NCBI GenBank assembly: GCA_903884065.1
Contig: CAISDL010000084.1
Location: forward strand, 1-64,000
Direction of reading: 5' to 3'
DNA from: an uncultured Actinomycetes bacterium
GTDB lineage: Bacteria; Actinomycetota; Actinomycetes; Mycobacteriales; Mycobacteriaceae
Length of the DNA stretch: 64,000 bases
Below, piece after piece: positions 28,249-39,729 of this stretch. Each line of letters starts with the position of its first letter. The stretch's first letter is position 1. Under the pieces are notes generated by a model that saw nothing but the letters and a program-made list of their open reading frames with translations, searched no databases and was not told where the DNA came from. A program made the position numbers and the translations under genes.

Positions 28249-30174
28249 TCAGGGGCCGGTCGCGGGCAGGCCCGTGTAGGGCGGTTTCTCCGCGACCGAG
28301 GCCGGCTCGGGCAGGCCGCATCGAAGGAGTTCGTACTTGGGCACGCGATCGATCCGGTACCGGGTGAACTCCCATGCGCGGTTGAGATTGCCGATGAACC
28401 GGGGCCGGGTCATCGGCTCCCGGATCATCTCGAGCATCTCGACGGTCTGCGGGCAGCCCAGCGCTGTCCCGGCCTCCGCGATCCAGCCCTCGTCGAGGTA
28501 CTCCGGAATCCACGGCCGCTTCTTGAGCCAGGGGCCCTCCGCGACGGCCCAGTCCGGGAACAGGTTCTTGTCGTGGCCGATGCGGCCGTCGTCCAGGCGC
28601 GCGGTGTGCGCGGCCAGTGGGTTGGCCAGGCCGATCTGGTCGATGACCCTGGTGTCGAGGCCGACGTTCATCCCGACCATGCCCAGGTTGGTGAAGAACA
28701 CGGTGTGCGCGGCGTGTTGGCGACGCCACTGTTCGTCCGTCATCCCTGGCGGCGGCGGGTCGATCGGCGGCTTCTGCGGTACGACATCCCAGACGTCGTA
28801 ATTGCCCGACGGCAGCAGCAGCGCGCCGTCGGGGGTGTTGTTGATGGCCACCAGGACCGCTCGCATCCTCGGGTAGTCGAGGTAGTCGGCGGCGGTCAGC
28901 GGGTGCGCATGGCCGGTGGCCTGGGAGTAGAACCGGCGTTCGTCGACGATCCCGGTGTAGGTGACGCGGGTGGCGTCGCGGCCCATTCCGGGTGAGGTGG
29001 CAGCCCACACCGACCAGCCGGCCAGTGCCAGCCACAGCGCCGAGGCCGCCGCGCCCAACAGGTAGCCGCTCTCCCGGCGCAACCAGCTGCCCGCGGGCAC
29101 CATCACCGGCACCACCGCGATCGGGGCCAGCACGCAGAACAGCGGCGCCAGCAATACCCGCCCGTGCATGAAGTCACCGCCCTGGCGAATCCAGTACAGG
29201 CCCTGCACCAGCCCACTGACGAGCATGAACGCGACCACGGCGGACGGACTGCGAACCCAGGCGGCCGGCCCAGTGCGGGGCCGCGGTCCCCGGCCCGCGC
29301 CCGAGGGGTCATCCCGGCCACCTCCGCCGAGCCGCCCCCCGACCAGCACGGCGCCCAGCGCGATCAGCAGCACCGTGGGAATCCACAACGCATACGGGCC
29401 GGTGAAATTGCGCAGATACACCGCGCCCTGTTCCCATTTGCTGCCCGAGGCGTCCTTGGCCAGCGCGGTCTGCGGCACCAGCAGGCCGTAGTAGCCCATC
29501 CGGAAGATCTGGTAGGCCACCGGGAGCAGGCCGCCGGCGAGGATGATCAGTGCACGCGTGGCCCAGCCCGACTCCGCGACGAGCATCATGATCAGAGCCA
29601 GTCCGCCGATCAGCGCGAGTTCGGGGCGAACCAGCACGCTCAGGCCGGCGACGAAGGCCAGCGCCGCGATGAAGGCCGGGCTGCTGCCCCTGCGCTGCGC
29701 CCAGGCGACCATCATCCACCACAGCCCGCCCAGCCAGGCGGTCACCAGACCGTTCTCCAGACCTGAGGTGGCGAAATCCCGGGCGGGCGGTACGGCGATG
29801 TAGACCAGGGCGCCCGCGGGCAGGATCAATGCCCGCCGGCCCCGCAGGCTCGGCGCCCAGAGCCGTGCGGTGCCGAGCATGACCATCACGACCCCGGCGA
29901 CACTCAGCGCCAATGCCAGCGCCAGTGCCACATACTCCAGGCGCAGGGGGCCGCCGATCAGACTGCCCAGATACACCAGGTAGGTCCATGCGGTCGAGGT
30001 GTTGGACTCCACCCGTTCCCCGGCGTTGAACACCGGACCGTTGCCCGCCAACAGATTTCGGACCGTCCGCAGCACGATCAGTCCGTCGTCGGCGATCCAG
30101 CGTCGCTGCCAGATCCCCCACGTCCACAGTGCCGACACGACCGCGACGGTGACCCACAGGCTGACCCGCGTCAA
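28249..30174 (-). CDS. aftB: Arabinofuranosyltransferase AftB (Rv3805c-like)
   Basis: About 641 residues, a GT-C fold membrane glycosyltransferase that adds the terminal beta-(1-2) arabinofuranose to arabinan using decaprenyl-phosphoryl-arabinose. Features are IADDGLIVLRTVRNLL with the Asp pair of GT-C enzymes, GERVESNTSTAW, about nine or ten hydrophobic helices, and a C-terminal soluble domain (VFFTNLGMVGMN, HDKNLFPDW). M. tuberculosis AftB has 627 residues. The start is uncertain: no ATG or GTG fits, and the TTG at 30174 gives the usual N-terminus LTRVSLW; a longer frame would overlap ubiA. It directly follows ubiA, which makes the precursor of its donor. Confidence 0.88.
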   Translation of the reverse strand: MTRVSLWVTVAVVSALWTWGIWQRRWIADDGLIVLRTVRNLLAGNGPVFNAGERVESNTSTAWTYLVYLGSLIGGPLRLEYVALALALALSVAGVVMVMLGTARLWAPSLRGRRALILPAGALVYIAVPPARDFATSGLENGLVTAWLGGLWWMMVAWAQRRGSSPAFIAALAFVAGLSVLVRPELALIGGLALIMMLVAESGWATRALIILAGGLLPVAYQIFRMGYYGLLVPQTALAKDASGSKWEQGAVYLRNFTGPYALWIPTVLLIALGAVLVGGRLGGGGRDDPSGAGRGPRPRTGPAAWVRSPSAVVAFMLVSGLVQGLYWIRQGGDFMHGRVLLAPLFCVLAPIAVVPVMVPAGSWLRRESGYLLGAAASALWLALAGWSVWAATSPGMGRDATRVTYTGIVDERRFYSQATGHAHPLTAADYLDYPRMRAVLVAINNTPDGALLLPSGNYDVWDVVPQKPPIDPPPPGMTDEQWRRQHAAHTVFFTNLGMVGMNVGLDTRVIDQIGLANPLAAHTARLDDGRIGHDKNLFPDWAVAEGPWLKKRPWIPEYLDEGWIAEAGTALGCPQTVEMLEMIREPMTRPRFIGNLNRAWEFTRYRIDRVPKYELLRCGLPEPASVAEKPPYTGLPATGP

Positions 30175-30250
30175 TGTCGCGTACGGAAACAGCGGCCGAG
30201 CCCGGGAGCTCGAACGCCATGCGGGCCAAGCGATCCGGCGCGCCGGTGCG

Positions 30251-31159
30251 CTAAGCGAGGAGTGCGGCGGCAATGACGGTTCCGATCCAGGCCAGGGCCA
30301 GCAGTTGCAGCACACGGTCCTTCAACGCGATCTCCTCCGGCTCTCCGGCCATCCCGCCGTCGACGTCGACCGCGTACCGCAGAATCGCGATGGTGAACGG
30401 GATCATCGAGACGACGAACCAGGATCCGGTGTTGCCGTCCCGTTCGAACGCCCACAATCCGTAGCAGAGCACGACGGCGGTGGCCGACAACGTCCAGACG
30501 AACGTCAGGTAGGTGCTGGTGTAGCTCTCCAGGGACTTGCGGATCTTGGCGCCGGTTCGCTCGGCCAACTGAAGTTCGGCGTAGCGCTTGCCGGCCGCCA
30601 TGAACAGCGACCCGAACGCCATCACCAGCAGGAACCACTGCGACAGCGGGATGCCGCCCGCCACACCGCCGGCGATGGCGCGGATGAGGAACCCCGACGA
30701 GAGGATGGAGATGTCCAGCACGGCTTGGTGTTTGAGCCCGAAGCAGTAGGCCAGCTGGATGGCCAGATAGACCGCCATTACCAACGCCAGGTGCGGGGTG
30801 ACCCACCACGAGATCGCCAGACATCCGACGGCCAGGACGGTGGCGATTCCGTAGGCCATGCCGACCGGCAGCACCCCGGCGGCGATCGGCCGGAACTGCT
30901 TGGTCGGATGGGCGCGGTCGGCCTCGACATCGCGGGCGTCGTTCACCAGATAGATCGACGAGGCCGCCATGCAGAACACCACGAAGGCGATGGACACCTT
31001 GTAGAGCACAGAGCGGTAGTCGTAGGTCTCGCCGCCGCCCATCGCTGCCAACGGCGCCGCGAACACCAGGAGGTTCTTGACCCACTGCCGGGGTCGGACG
31101 GCTTTGATGACGGCGCTGAACAGGTTGCTCGGCGGCCCGGTGACGGTGGCCTTGCTCAT
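30251..31159 (-). CDS. ubiA: Decaprenyl-phosphate phosphoribosyltransferase UbiA (Rv3806c-like)
   Basis: A 302-residue UbiA-family intramembrane prenyltransferase that transfers 5-phosphoribose from PRPP to decaprenyl phosphate, the first step to the arabinose donor DPA. The Asp-rich motif is NDARDVEADRAHPTK, and the second is on the YAVDVDGGMAGEPEE loop; PRQWVKNLLVF at the N-terminus is typical. Nine or so hydrophobic helices fill the rest. The gene sits 4 bases after the PAP2 phosphatase stop and before aftB, the conserved arabinogalactan order. It is the target pathway for ethambutol-type resistance in M. tuberculosis (known for the family). Confidence 0.93.
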   Translation of the reverse strand: MSKATVTGPPSNLFSAVIKAVRPRQWVKNLLVFAAPLAAMGGGETYDYRSVLYKVSIAFVVFCMAASSIYLVNDARDVEADRAHPTKQFRPIAAGVLPVGMAYGIATVLAVGCLAISWWVTPHLALVMAVYLAIQLAYCFGLKHQAVLDISILSSGFLIRAIAGGVAGGIPLSQWFLLVMAFGSLFMAAGKRYAELQLAERTGAKIRKSLESYTSTYLTFVWTLSATAVVLCYGLWAFERDGNTGSWFVVSMIPFTIAILRYAVDVDGGMAGEPEEIALKDRVLQLLALAWIGTVIAAALLA

Positions 31160-31163
31160 TGGA

Positions 31164-31695
31164 TCACCTCTCCCTCCGGGGGCCGCCGAGACGGCCGGTC
31201 ACCCGCGCGACGGCGGCGCCGACGGCCATCCCGGCGAGCACGTCGGTGGGATAGTGCACACCGAGCACAAGGCGGGAGAGGGCCATCAGCGGGACCGCAG
31301 CCAGCGGCAGCGGCGACCGGGTGGCCCGGCACAGCAGCATAGCCGCGGCCGTACTCGAGGTCGCGTGTGCGGACGGGAAGCTCAACGCACTGGGAGTCCC
31401 GACGTTGATCGCGATGTCGGGGTGGTGCGGACGGCGGCGGCGCACCGCCAGTTTGATCAGGATGGCCGCGGCGTGAGCGGCGACCGCGCCGACGCCGACG
31501 AGCAGCCAGTCGCGCCGGTGCCTGCGGTCCAGCAGGGCGCCGACCCCGGACAACGCCACCCACCCGGCCGCGTGCTCGCCGAAGTGCGACATGCCCCGGG
31601 CGACGGTGATCGTCTGCGGGGTGGCCAGCCGGGACTGCACGTCGACCAGCAGCGCCACCTCCCCGGTGGGCGGGCCGGCCTCGTCGGCCACCGCC

Positions 31696-31703
<8 letters not shown>
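31164..31703 (-). CDS. PAP2-family membrane phosphatase (Rv3807c-like)
   Basis: A 179-residue phosphatidic acid phosphatase type 2 protein. The signature is split as usual: KLAVRRRRP (first motif), PSALSFPSAHATSS (second, with catalytic His) and SRLVLGVHYPTDVLAG (third, with the second His and Asp). Four or five helices surround these. It has been proposed to dephosphorylate decaprenyl-phosphoryl-5-phosphoribose in the DPA pathway, between UbiA and the epimerase; that role is not proven for this protein. The GTG at 31703 overlaps glfT2 by 8 bases and starts the usual VSEAVADEAG; a longer frame inside glfT2 is rejected. Confidence 0.85.
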
Positions 31704-35097
<3,394 letters not shown>

Positions 35098-36084
35098 GTG
35101 CCGAACCAACGTCGACGCAAGATTTCGACCGCCATGAGTGCCGTCGCCGCCCTGGCCGTCGCCAGCCCGTTCGCGATCCTCGGCGTCATCGAGCTGTCCT
35201 CCGGCCAGAAGGCGCCCGAGCACCGGGAGTTCACCCGTGCGGCTGTCGTCACCGACCTGCCCAACGAGATCATGTCCGCGCTGCAGGCGGGACTCTCGCA
35301 GTTCGGCATCAACCTGCCGCCGCTGCCGACGGGCCTCTCCCCGGCCGGCGCCCAGCCGGCGCAGAGCGGTCCGTTGACGGCTCCCGGTCTGACCACGCCC
35401 AGCCTGACCAGCCCGAGCCTGGCCACCCCGGGTCTGACCACCCCGGGTCTGACCACACCGGGTCTGACCACACCGGGTCTGACCACACCGGGTCTGACCA
35501 CACCGAGCCTGACCACACCGGGTCTCACCACACCGGGTCTCACCACACCTGGTCTCACCACACCTGGCCTGACCACACCCGGTCTCACCACGCCCAGCCT
35601 GACCACCCCGGGTCTGACCACGCCGAGCCTCACCACGCCCGGTCTTGATGCGGCCGCGACCCCGCTGCTCACCGACCCGGCCCTGACCAACCCCGGCTTG
35701 ACGGCACCCCAGGTGGGCCTGACCCCGGCGCTGACCTCGCCGAGCGGCATCGGTCTGCCCACCGAGGTTCCGATCTCCGCACCGGTCGGCACCTACCCGA
35801 TCCTGGGCGACCCGTCCCTCGGCCTTCCGACGGCCCCGGCGGCCTCCAGCTCGACCGGCATCATCGGCGATCTGAGCAGCGCGGCCAACCAGCTCGGCGT
35901 CGGCCAGGCGATGGACCTGCTGAAGGGCATCGTCGTGCCGGGCATCCAGCAGGCCATGCAGAACGCGGCTGCCGCCCCGGCCGCCGCCGCCCCGGTGGTC
36001 GAGGCGGCCGCACCCGCGGCCGAGGCCGCCGTGGCTGCCGCTCCCATCGCCGAAGCCGTGGGCGAGGTGGCCGCGGCCGGCTAG
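35098..36084 (+). CDS. erp: Exported repetitive protein Erp (PirG)
   Basis: A 328-residue secreted surface protein (GTG start after GAGGAGA). The N-terminal signal helix is followed by a conserved domain, then 17 pentapeptide units of the type GLTTP/SLTTP, then a second conserved domain (PISAPVGTYPILGD, IGDLSSAANQLG) and an Ala/Pro-rich C-terminus rather than a long hydrophobic anchor. Erp is needed for normal growth and surface properties in mycobacteria; the number of central PGLTS-type repeats differs between species, and this one is long. The gene stands between glf and the Rv3811-like gene as in M. tuberculosis. Confidence 0.92.
   Translation: MPNQRRRKISTAMSAVAALAVASPFAILGVIELSSGQKAPEHREFTRAAVVTDLPNEIMSALQAGLSQFGINLPPLPTGLSPAGAQPAQSGPLTAPGLTTPSLTSPSLATPGLTTPGLTTPGLTTPGLTTPGLTTPSLTTPGLTTPGLTTPGLTTPGLTTPGLTTPSLTTPGLTTPSLTTPGLDAAATPLLTDPALTNPGLTAPQVGLTPALTSPSGIGLPTEVPISAPVGTYPILGDPSLGLPTAPAASSSTGIIGDLSSAANQLGVGQAMDLLKGIVVPGIQQAMQNAAAAPAAAAPVVEAAAPAAEAAVAAAPIAEAVGEVAAAG
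35386..35640 (+). repeat. Seventeen 15-base tandem repeats inside erp
   Basis: Exactly 255 bases made of 15-base units coding GLTTP, SLTTP, SLTSP or SLATP, with a diverged unit (PLTAP) just before. Runs of five GLTTP units occur twice, separated by one SLTTP, which suggests duplication of blocks. Synonymous changes between units (acc/acg, ggt/ggc) show that the array is not brand new. Confidence 0.92.
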
Positions 36085-36099
36085 GCCGCTCGGGAAGAA

Positions 36100-36180
36100 C
36101 CTGCATCGGAACGGCACCGCAGGGCGGTCCGGCCGGTAGGTCGAGGCAACCCGGAAAGGCCCCTGCGGTGCCGTTGCAGG
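36100..36180 (+). terminator. Large hairpin after erp
   Basis: Two perfect 15-base arms, AACGGCACCGCAGGG at 36110-36124 and its complement at 36161-36175, are flanked by a further pairing CCTGC (36100-36104) with GCAGG (36176-36180). The loop is 36 bases. It starts 15 bases after the erp stop and has no T-run, the form seen in many mycobacterial terminators. Confidence 0.6.
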
Positions 36181-36243
36181 ACACAGCAGTCACATTATTC
36201 CCAATAGTCCGTGTCGCAACGTCAGTACCAACTGCCGCATACG

Positions 36244-36249
36244 TAACAT
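36244..36249 (+). promoter_or_regulatory. Predicted -10 element for leaderless transcription of the Rv3811-like gene
   Basis: TAACAT ends 6 bases before the ATG at 36256, so transcription would start at or next to the A of the start codon. No Shine-Dalgarno sequence is visible before the gene, which agrees with a leaderless mRNA. Confidence 0.5.
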
Positions 36250-36255
36250 CGCGCT

Positions 36256-37881
36256 ATGCCGACCCGCCGGCCAGTACCGACGATCCTCTTCACCGCCATC
36301 ATGGCGAGCGTCGTCGTGGCGCCCTGGGCGGTCAACGGCCTGCCCAGCCTCAACCGGCATCACACCGCTGTCGCCGACGACACCGTCCTGGTCCAGCAGC
36401 CACTCGCCGGTGTCGGCGGCGGCGAGACGGTCCGCGAGATCACCCAGGACTCTGCTTTCGCCATGGTGGCGCTGACGGGCACCGACCTGCGCGGCACGAC
36501 GGCCCGGATCCGCGCCAAGAAGCCCGACGGGTCCTGGGGCACCTGGTACCACCTCGAGGCTTCCGCGGACATCACCGACGAGTCGGGTTCGGCGACCCGC
36601 GGCACCGACCCGGTGTACGTGGGGTCCACCACCGCGGTGCAGATCGCACTCACCCGTCCGCAGGACGCGGCGGTGACCACCGCGCCGCCGGACAGCGGCC
36701 TGGATGCGGGCCGGGATCTGGGCTACGTACCGGCCAACGCCGAGCAGTCGCTGTCCCAGAACCTCTCCGCGGTCCTGATCACTCCGCCCAAGACCCCGGC
36801 GGACCGGCAGTGGACTCCCCCCACCGCCACCCTGGGCCCGGGCCAGCCACCCAACATCATCAGCCGCGCCGAGTGGGGTGCCGGAAGCGGAATGCGGTGC
36901 GGCGGGCCGTACTACGGCTCCGGGATTCGCGCCGGGGTGCTTCACCACACCGCTACCGGAAACGACTACGCCCCCGAGGATTCCGCGGCGATCCTCCGCT
37001 CGATCTACGCCTATCACACGGTGACGCTGGGCTGGTGCGACATCGCCTACAACGCCCTGGTCGACAAGTACGGGCAGGTTTTCGAAGGCCGGGCGGGCGG
37101 AATCACCAAGGACGTCATGGGTTCTCACACCGGCGGCTTCAACAGCGACGTGTGGGGCGTGTCGATGATCGGCAACTTCGAGGACGACCCGCCGCCGGAT
37201 GTCATGATCAAGACCGTCGGCCGCCTGCTGGGTTGGCGGCTCAGTCTCGACAAGGTCAACCCGATGGGCATGGTCCACCTGAAGTCCGCCGGCGGGAAGT
37301 ACACCGTGGTCCCGGGCGGCAAAGTGGTCCAACTGCCGGAGATCTTCGCCCACCGCGACGTCGGCAACACCGAGTGCCCGGGGAACCTCGGCTATGCCGC
37401 GCTGGCGGAGATCCGAAAGCTGGCTGCGGCATTCAACGGGCCGCCCGACGTGACGGAGTCGCTGGAAGGCGGCGCGATCCTGGCCCGCTGGGAGGCCGAC
37501 GGCAGCGCGAAGGGCCCGCTGGGCCGGCCCACCTCACCGGAGGCGGCCGGCGACGGCGCCACCCGCTATGCGACGTTCGAACGCGGCGCCATGTACTGGT
37601 CGCCGGACACCGGCGCCCAACCACTCACCGGTGCCATCTACTCCGCCTGGGCGTCACTCGGATTCGAACGCGGTGCGCTGGGCCTGCCGACCAGTGGCGA
37701 GATCGCCGAACCCGAGTGGATCGTGCAGAACTTCCAGCACGGCACGCTGAACTTCGACCGCCAGACCCACAATGTGTTGCGGGTGATCGACGGTGTCACC
37801 TTGCTTATGCCGCCCCCTCCCGTCGACGGTCCCCCGACCCAACTCGAGCGGTTCAGTCGCGTGATCTCCGGCGGTTCATAG
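36256..37881 (+). CDS. Secreted N-acetylmuramoyl-L-alanine amidase with LGFP-type repeats (Rv3811-like)
   Basis: A 541-residue exported protein (signal helix TILFTAIMASVVVAPWA). The central domain is a PGRP/amidase_2 fold: ISRAEWGAG, LHHTATGNDY (zinc His), CDIAYNALVDKYG, GSHTGGFNSD, and the late zinc His/Cys pair AHRDVGNTECPG. It would cut the bond between muramic acid and L-Ala of the stem peptide. The C-terminus has LGFP-like repeats (GPLGRPTSPE, GALGLPTSGE), a module thought to tether proteins to the mycolyl-arabinogalactan. Length matches Rv3811 (539). Its stop overlaps the convergent eccA stop by 6 bases. Confidence 0.9.
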   Translation: MPTRRPVPTILFTAIMASVVVAPWAVNGLPSLNRHHTAVADDTVLVQQPLAGVGGGETVREITQDSAFAMVALTGTDLRGTTARIRAKKPDGSWGTWYHLEASADITDESGSATRGTDPVYVGSTTAVQIALTRPQDAAVTTAPPDSGLDAGRDLGYVPANAEQSLSQNLSAVLITPPKTPADRQWTPPTATLGPGQPPNIISRAEWGAGSGMRCGGPYYGSGIRAGVLHHTATGNDYAPEDSAAILRSIYAYHTVTLGWCDIAYNALVDKYGQVFEGRAGGITKDVMGSHTGGFNSDVWGVSMIGNFEDDPPPDVMIKTVGRLLGWRLSLDKVNPMGMVHLKSAGGKYTVVPGGKVVQLPEIFAHRDVGNTECPGNLGYAALAEIRKLAAAFNGPPDVTESLEGGAILARWEADGSAKGPLGRPTSPEAAGDGATRYATFERGAMYWSPDTGAQPLTGAIYSAWASLGFERGALGLPTSGEIAEPEWIVQNFQHGTLNFDRQTHNVLRVIDGVTLLMPPPPVDGPPTQLERFSRVISGGS

Positions 37882-39726
37882 CCCGATCGACAGGTGCTTC
37901 TCGGCGCAGGCCTCGGAGACCGCGGCGAGGATGTCCGGGGCACGCAGCGTCTCGAGGTCGGCCACGGTGACGGAGCCCTGGTTCATCCGGTTCTGCGCTG
38001 CGACACGTGAATCTCGTAGTCGCTCAGCACGTTCGACGACGTTCCGCGCGAAACGCCCGTTCTGCATCAGGTCGATCCCGTGGGTGCCGTCGGCGGCGAG
38101 ATGGGCGCGCAGCCTTCCGCATGCGGTGTTCAGTGCGTCGCGTGCGTCGGGATCGAGAACGGTGGCGCGGGGCCGGCCGTAACGAACGGCGATTTCGACG
38201 ACTTCGCCCGGACTGTAGGACTCGAACCGGAGCTTGCGGTTGAACCGGCCGGCCAGGCCGGGGTTCACCTTCAGGAAATCGTCGACCTCTCGCTCGTAAC
38301 CCGCGCCGATGAAACACAAGTCGAAGCGGTGAACCTCGAGTGCCACGAGAAGTTGGGTCACCGCCTCCATCCCTATCATGTCCGGTCGGCCGTCGTGATG
38401 GCGTTCGACGAGTGAATAAAATTCATCGAAGAACAGGACCCGGCCGAGCGAACGATCAATGAGGTCAAGGGTTTTCGGCCCCGATGCCCCGATATGCTCG
38501 CCGCAGAAATCAGCCCGCTTGACTTCGACGATCTCCGGATTTCGGACGATCCCAAGGCCGGCGTAGATCTTGCCGAGCGCCTCGGCCGTGGTGGTCTTGC
38601 CGGTGCCGGGCGGGCCTACAAGGAGCATATGGTTCGTCTGGTTAGTCACAGGCAGACCGTGGGCCAGACGAAGCGCGCGGACCTCGATCTGATCCTCGAT
38701 CTCGGCCACCGCACGCTTGACTTCGGCCAGTCCGACCTGGTTGTTGAGCAGGGCGCGGCCCTCAGCGAGCAACTCCGCGCGACGTTCCTTGTTCTCCTCG
38801 TCGGCACGCACGTCCGGCGACCGCTCCGTGCCGACGTCCCACCTGTTTGTGCGGCTGTTGATCGCACTCTCGTCGGTGACGACGAGTTGCAGGTTCGGAT
38901 CCGACAGCGCCCGCTTCGCCGGCTCGATGAGCACACCGTTGATGGCAGCCTTCGACAGCCAGACCTGGGCCTTGGGTTCTTCGCCCAGCTGCCGATGTGC
39001 CATTCCCCGTACATAGGAGAGGTCGGCTGCGATCAGCGGGAATTCGCTCGGGTCGATTACGGCGGCCACCGCATCGGTAACGCTGCGGCGGACCGCGGGC
39101 GGCACCTGCGGATCGGTGCGCACGTCGATGCGGTCGGTCCAGTCCAGCGCGACCCTGGCGTGACCGAGATGAACCGCGGCATGGGCCGCGAGCGCATTCG
39201 TCCCGGCCGTGACCGCCGCCATGATCAGCGCCCGAGGCGGCAGGACCCGTGCAGCCTCGGCGATCACATCCGGCCATCGCTGGGTCGCGAACATCAGATA
39301 GCAGCGGACGTACTGGCGCCACTGATGGTTCTCCCAGCTGTCAAGCAGAGCGGGATCTTCCAACACGGCTTCGGCCTTCTCGAACTGCTTGTCGTCGACG
39401 AGTGCACTGGCCAGTGCGATTCCGACGTGGGATGCCTCGGTAACGGTGATCGACAGATACGGGCCGGCTTTGATCGGCGCGGCGAGGGTCGCGCCCAGAC
39501 GGTTGGACTCGCGGTGCATCCGCGCGCCGAAGGCGTGAAGTTGCACCAGCGTCGCGAGGTCGTCGTCGCCTGCGGCGATGCGGCCCAGCCAGGCGTCGGC
39601 CATGGTGGGGTCGGTTTCGGTGGCCTCGCGGAAGAGTCGGCGGGCCGCGGATGGCTCGGTATCAAGCGCGGCCATTGCCTGGTCGAAAGATCGACGGGCC
39701 GTGATGGTGTCGGTGCTGCCGGCCAT
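37876..39726 (-). CDS. eccA2: ESX AAA+ ATPase EccA (EccA2-like)
   Basis: A 616-residue cytosolic CbxX/CfqX-type AAA+ ATPase with a TPR-like helical N-terminal half and a C-terminal ATPase: Walker A GPPGTGKTTTAEALG, Walker B RVLFFDEFYSLV, sensor FIGAGYEREV and arginine finger region GRFNRKLRF. EccA proteins help deliver or recycle ESX substrates, for example by acting with EspG on PE/PPE cargo. The size matches EccA2 (about 619). It is the last gene of the operon, 3 bases after eccE, and converges on the Rv3811-like gene with a 6-base overlap of the coding ends. Confidence 0.88.
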   Translation of the reverse strand: MAGSTDTITARRSFDQAMAALDTEPSAARRLFREATETDPTMADAWLGRIAAGDDDLATLVQLHAFGARMHRESNRLGATLAAPIKAGPYLSITVTEASHVGIALASALVDDKQFEKAEAVLEDPALLDSWENHQWRQYVRCYLMFATQRWPDVIAEAARVLPPRALIMAAVTAGTNALAAHAAVHLGHARVALDWTDRIDVRTDPQVPPAVRRSVTDAVAAVIDPSEFPLIAADLSYVRGMAHRQLGEEPKAQVWLSKAAINGVLIEPAKRALSDPNLQLVVTDESAINSRTNRWDVGTERSPDVRADEENKERRAELLAEGRALLNNQVGLAEVKRAVAEIEDQIEVRALRLAHGLPVTNQTNHMLLVGPPGTGKTTTAEALGKIYAGLGIVRNPEIVEVKRADFCGEHIGASGPKTLDLIDRSLGRVLFFDEFYSLVERHHDGRPDMIGMEAVTQLLVALEVHRFDLCFIGAGYEREVDDFLKVNPGLAGRFNRKLRFESYSPGEVVEIAVRYGRPRATVLDPDARDALNTACGRLRAHLAADGTHGIDLMQNGRFARNVVERAERLRDSRVAAQNRMNQGSVTVADLETLRAPDILAAVSEACAEKHLSIGL

Positions 39727-39729
39727 GGT

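Noticed and set aside
30175..30315. A longer N-terminus for AftB
   Set aside because: It would overlap ubiA and adds a Cys/Trp/Arg-rich stretch unlike AftB; the TTG at 30174 gives the normal start.
35386..35640. CRISPR-like or satellite array
   Set aside because: The units are contiguous 15-base codon repeats within the erp frame, without spacers.
36168..37970. A 600-codon plus-strand open frame overlapping the amidase
   Set aside because: The other frame encodes a complete amidase with signal peptide, active site and LGFP repeats; this one has an Arg/His-rich random composition.
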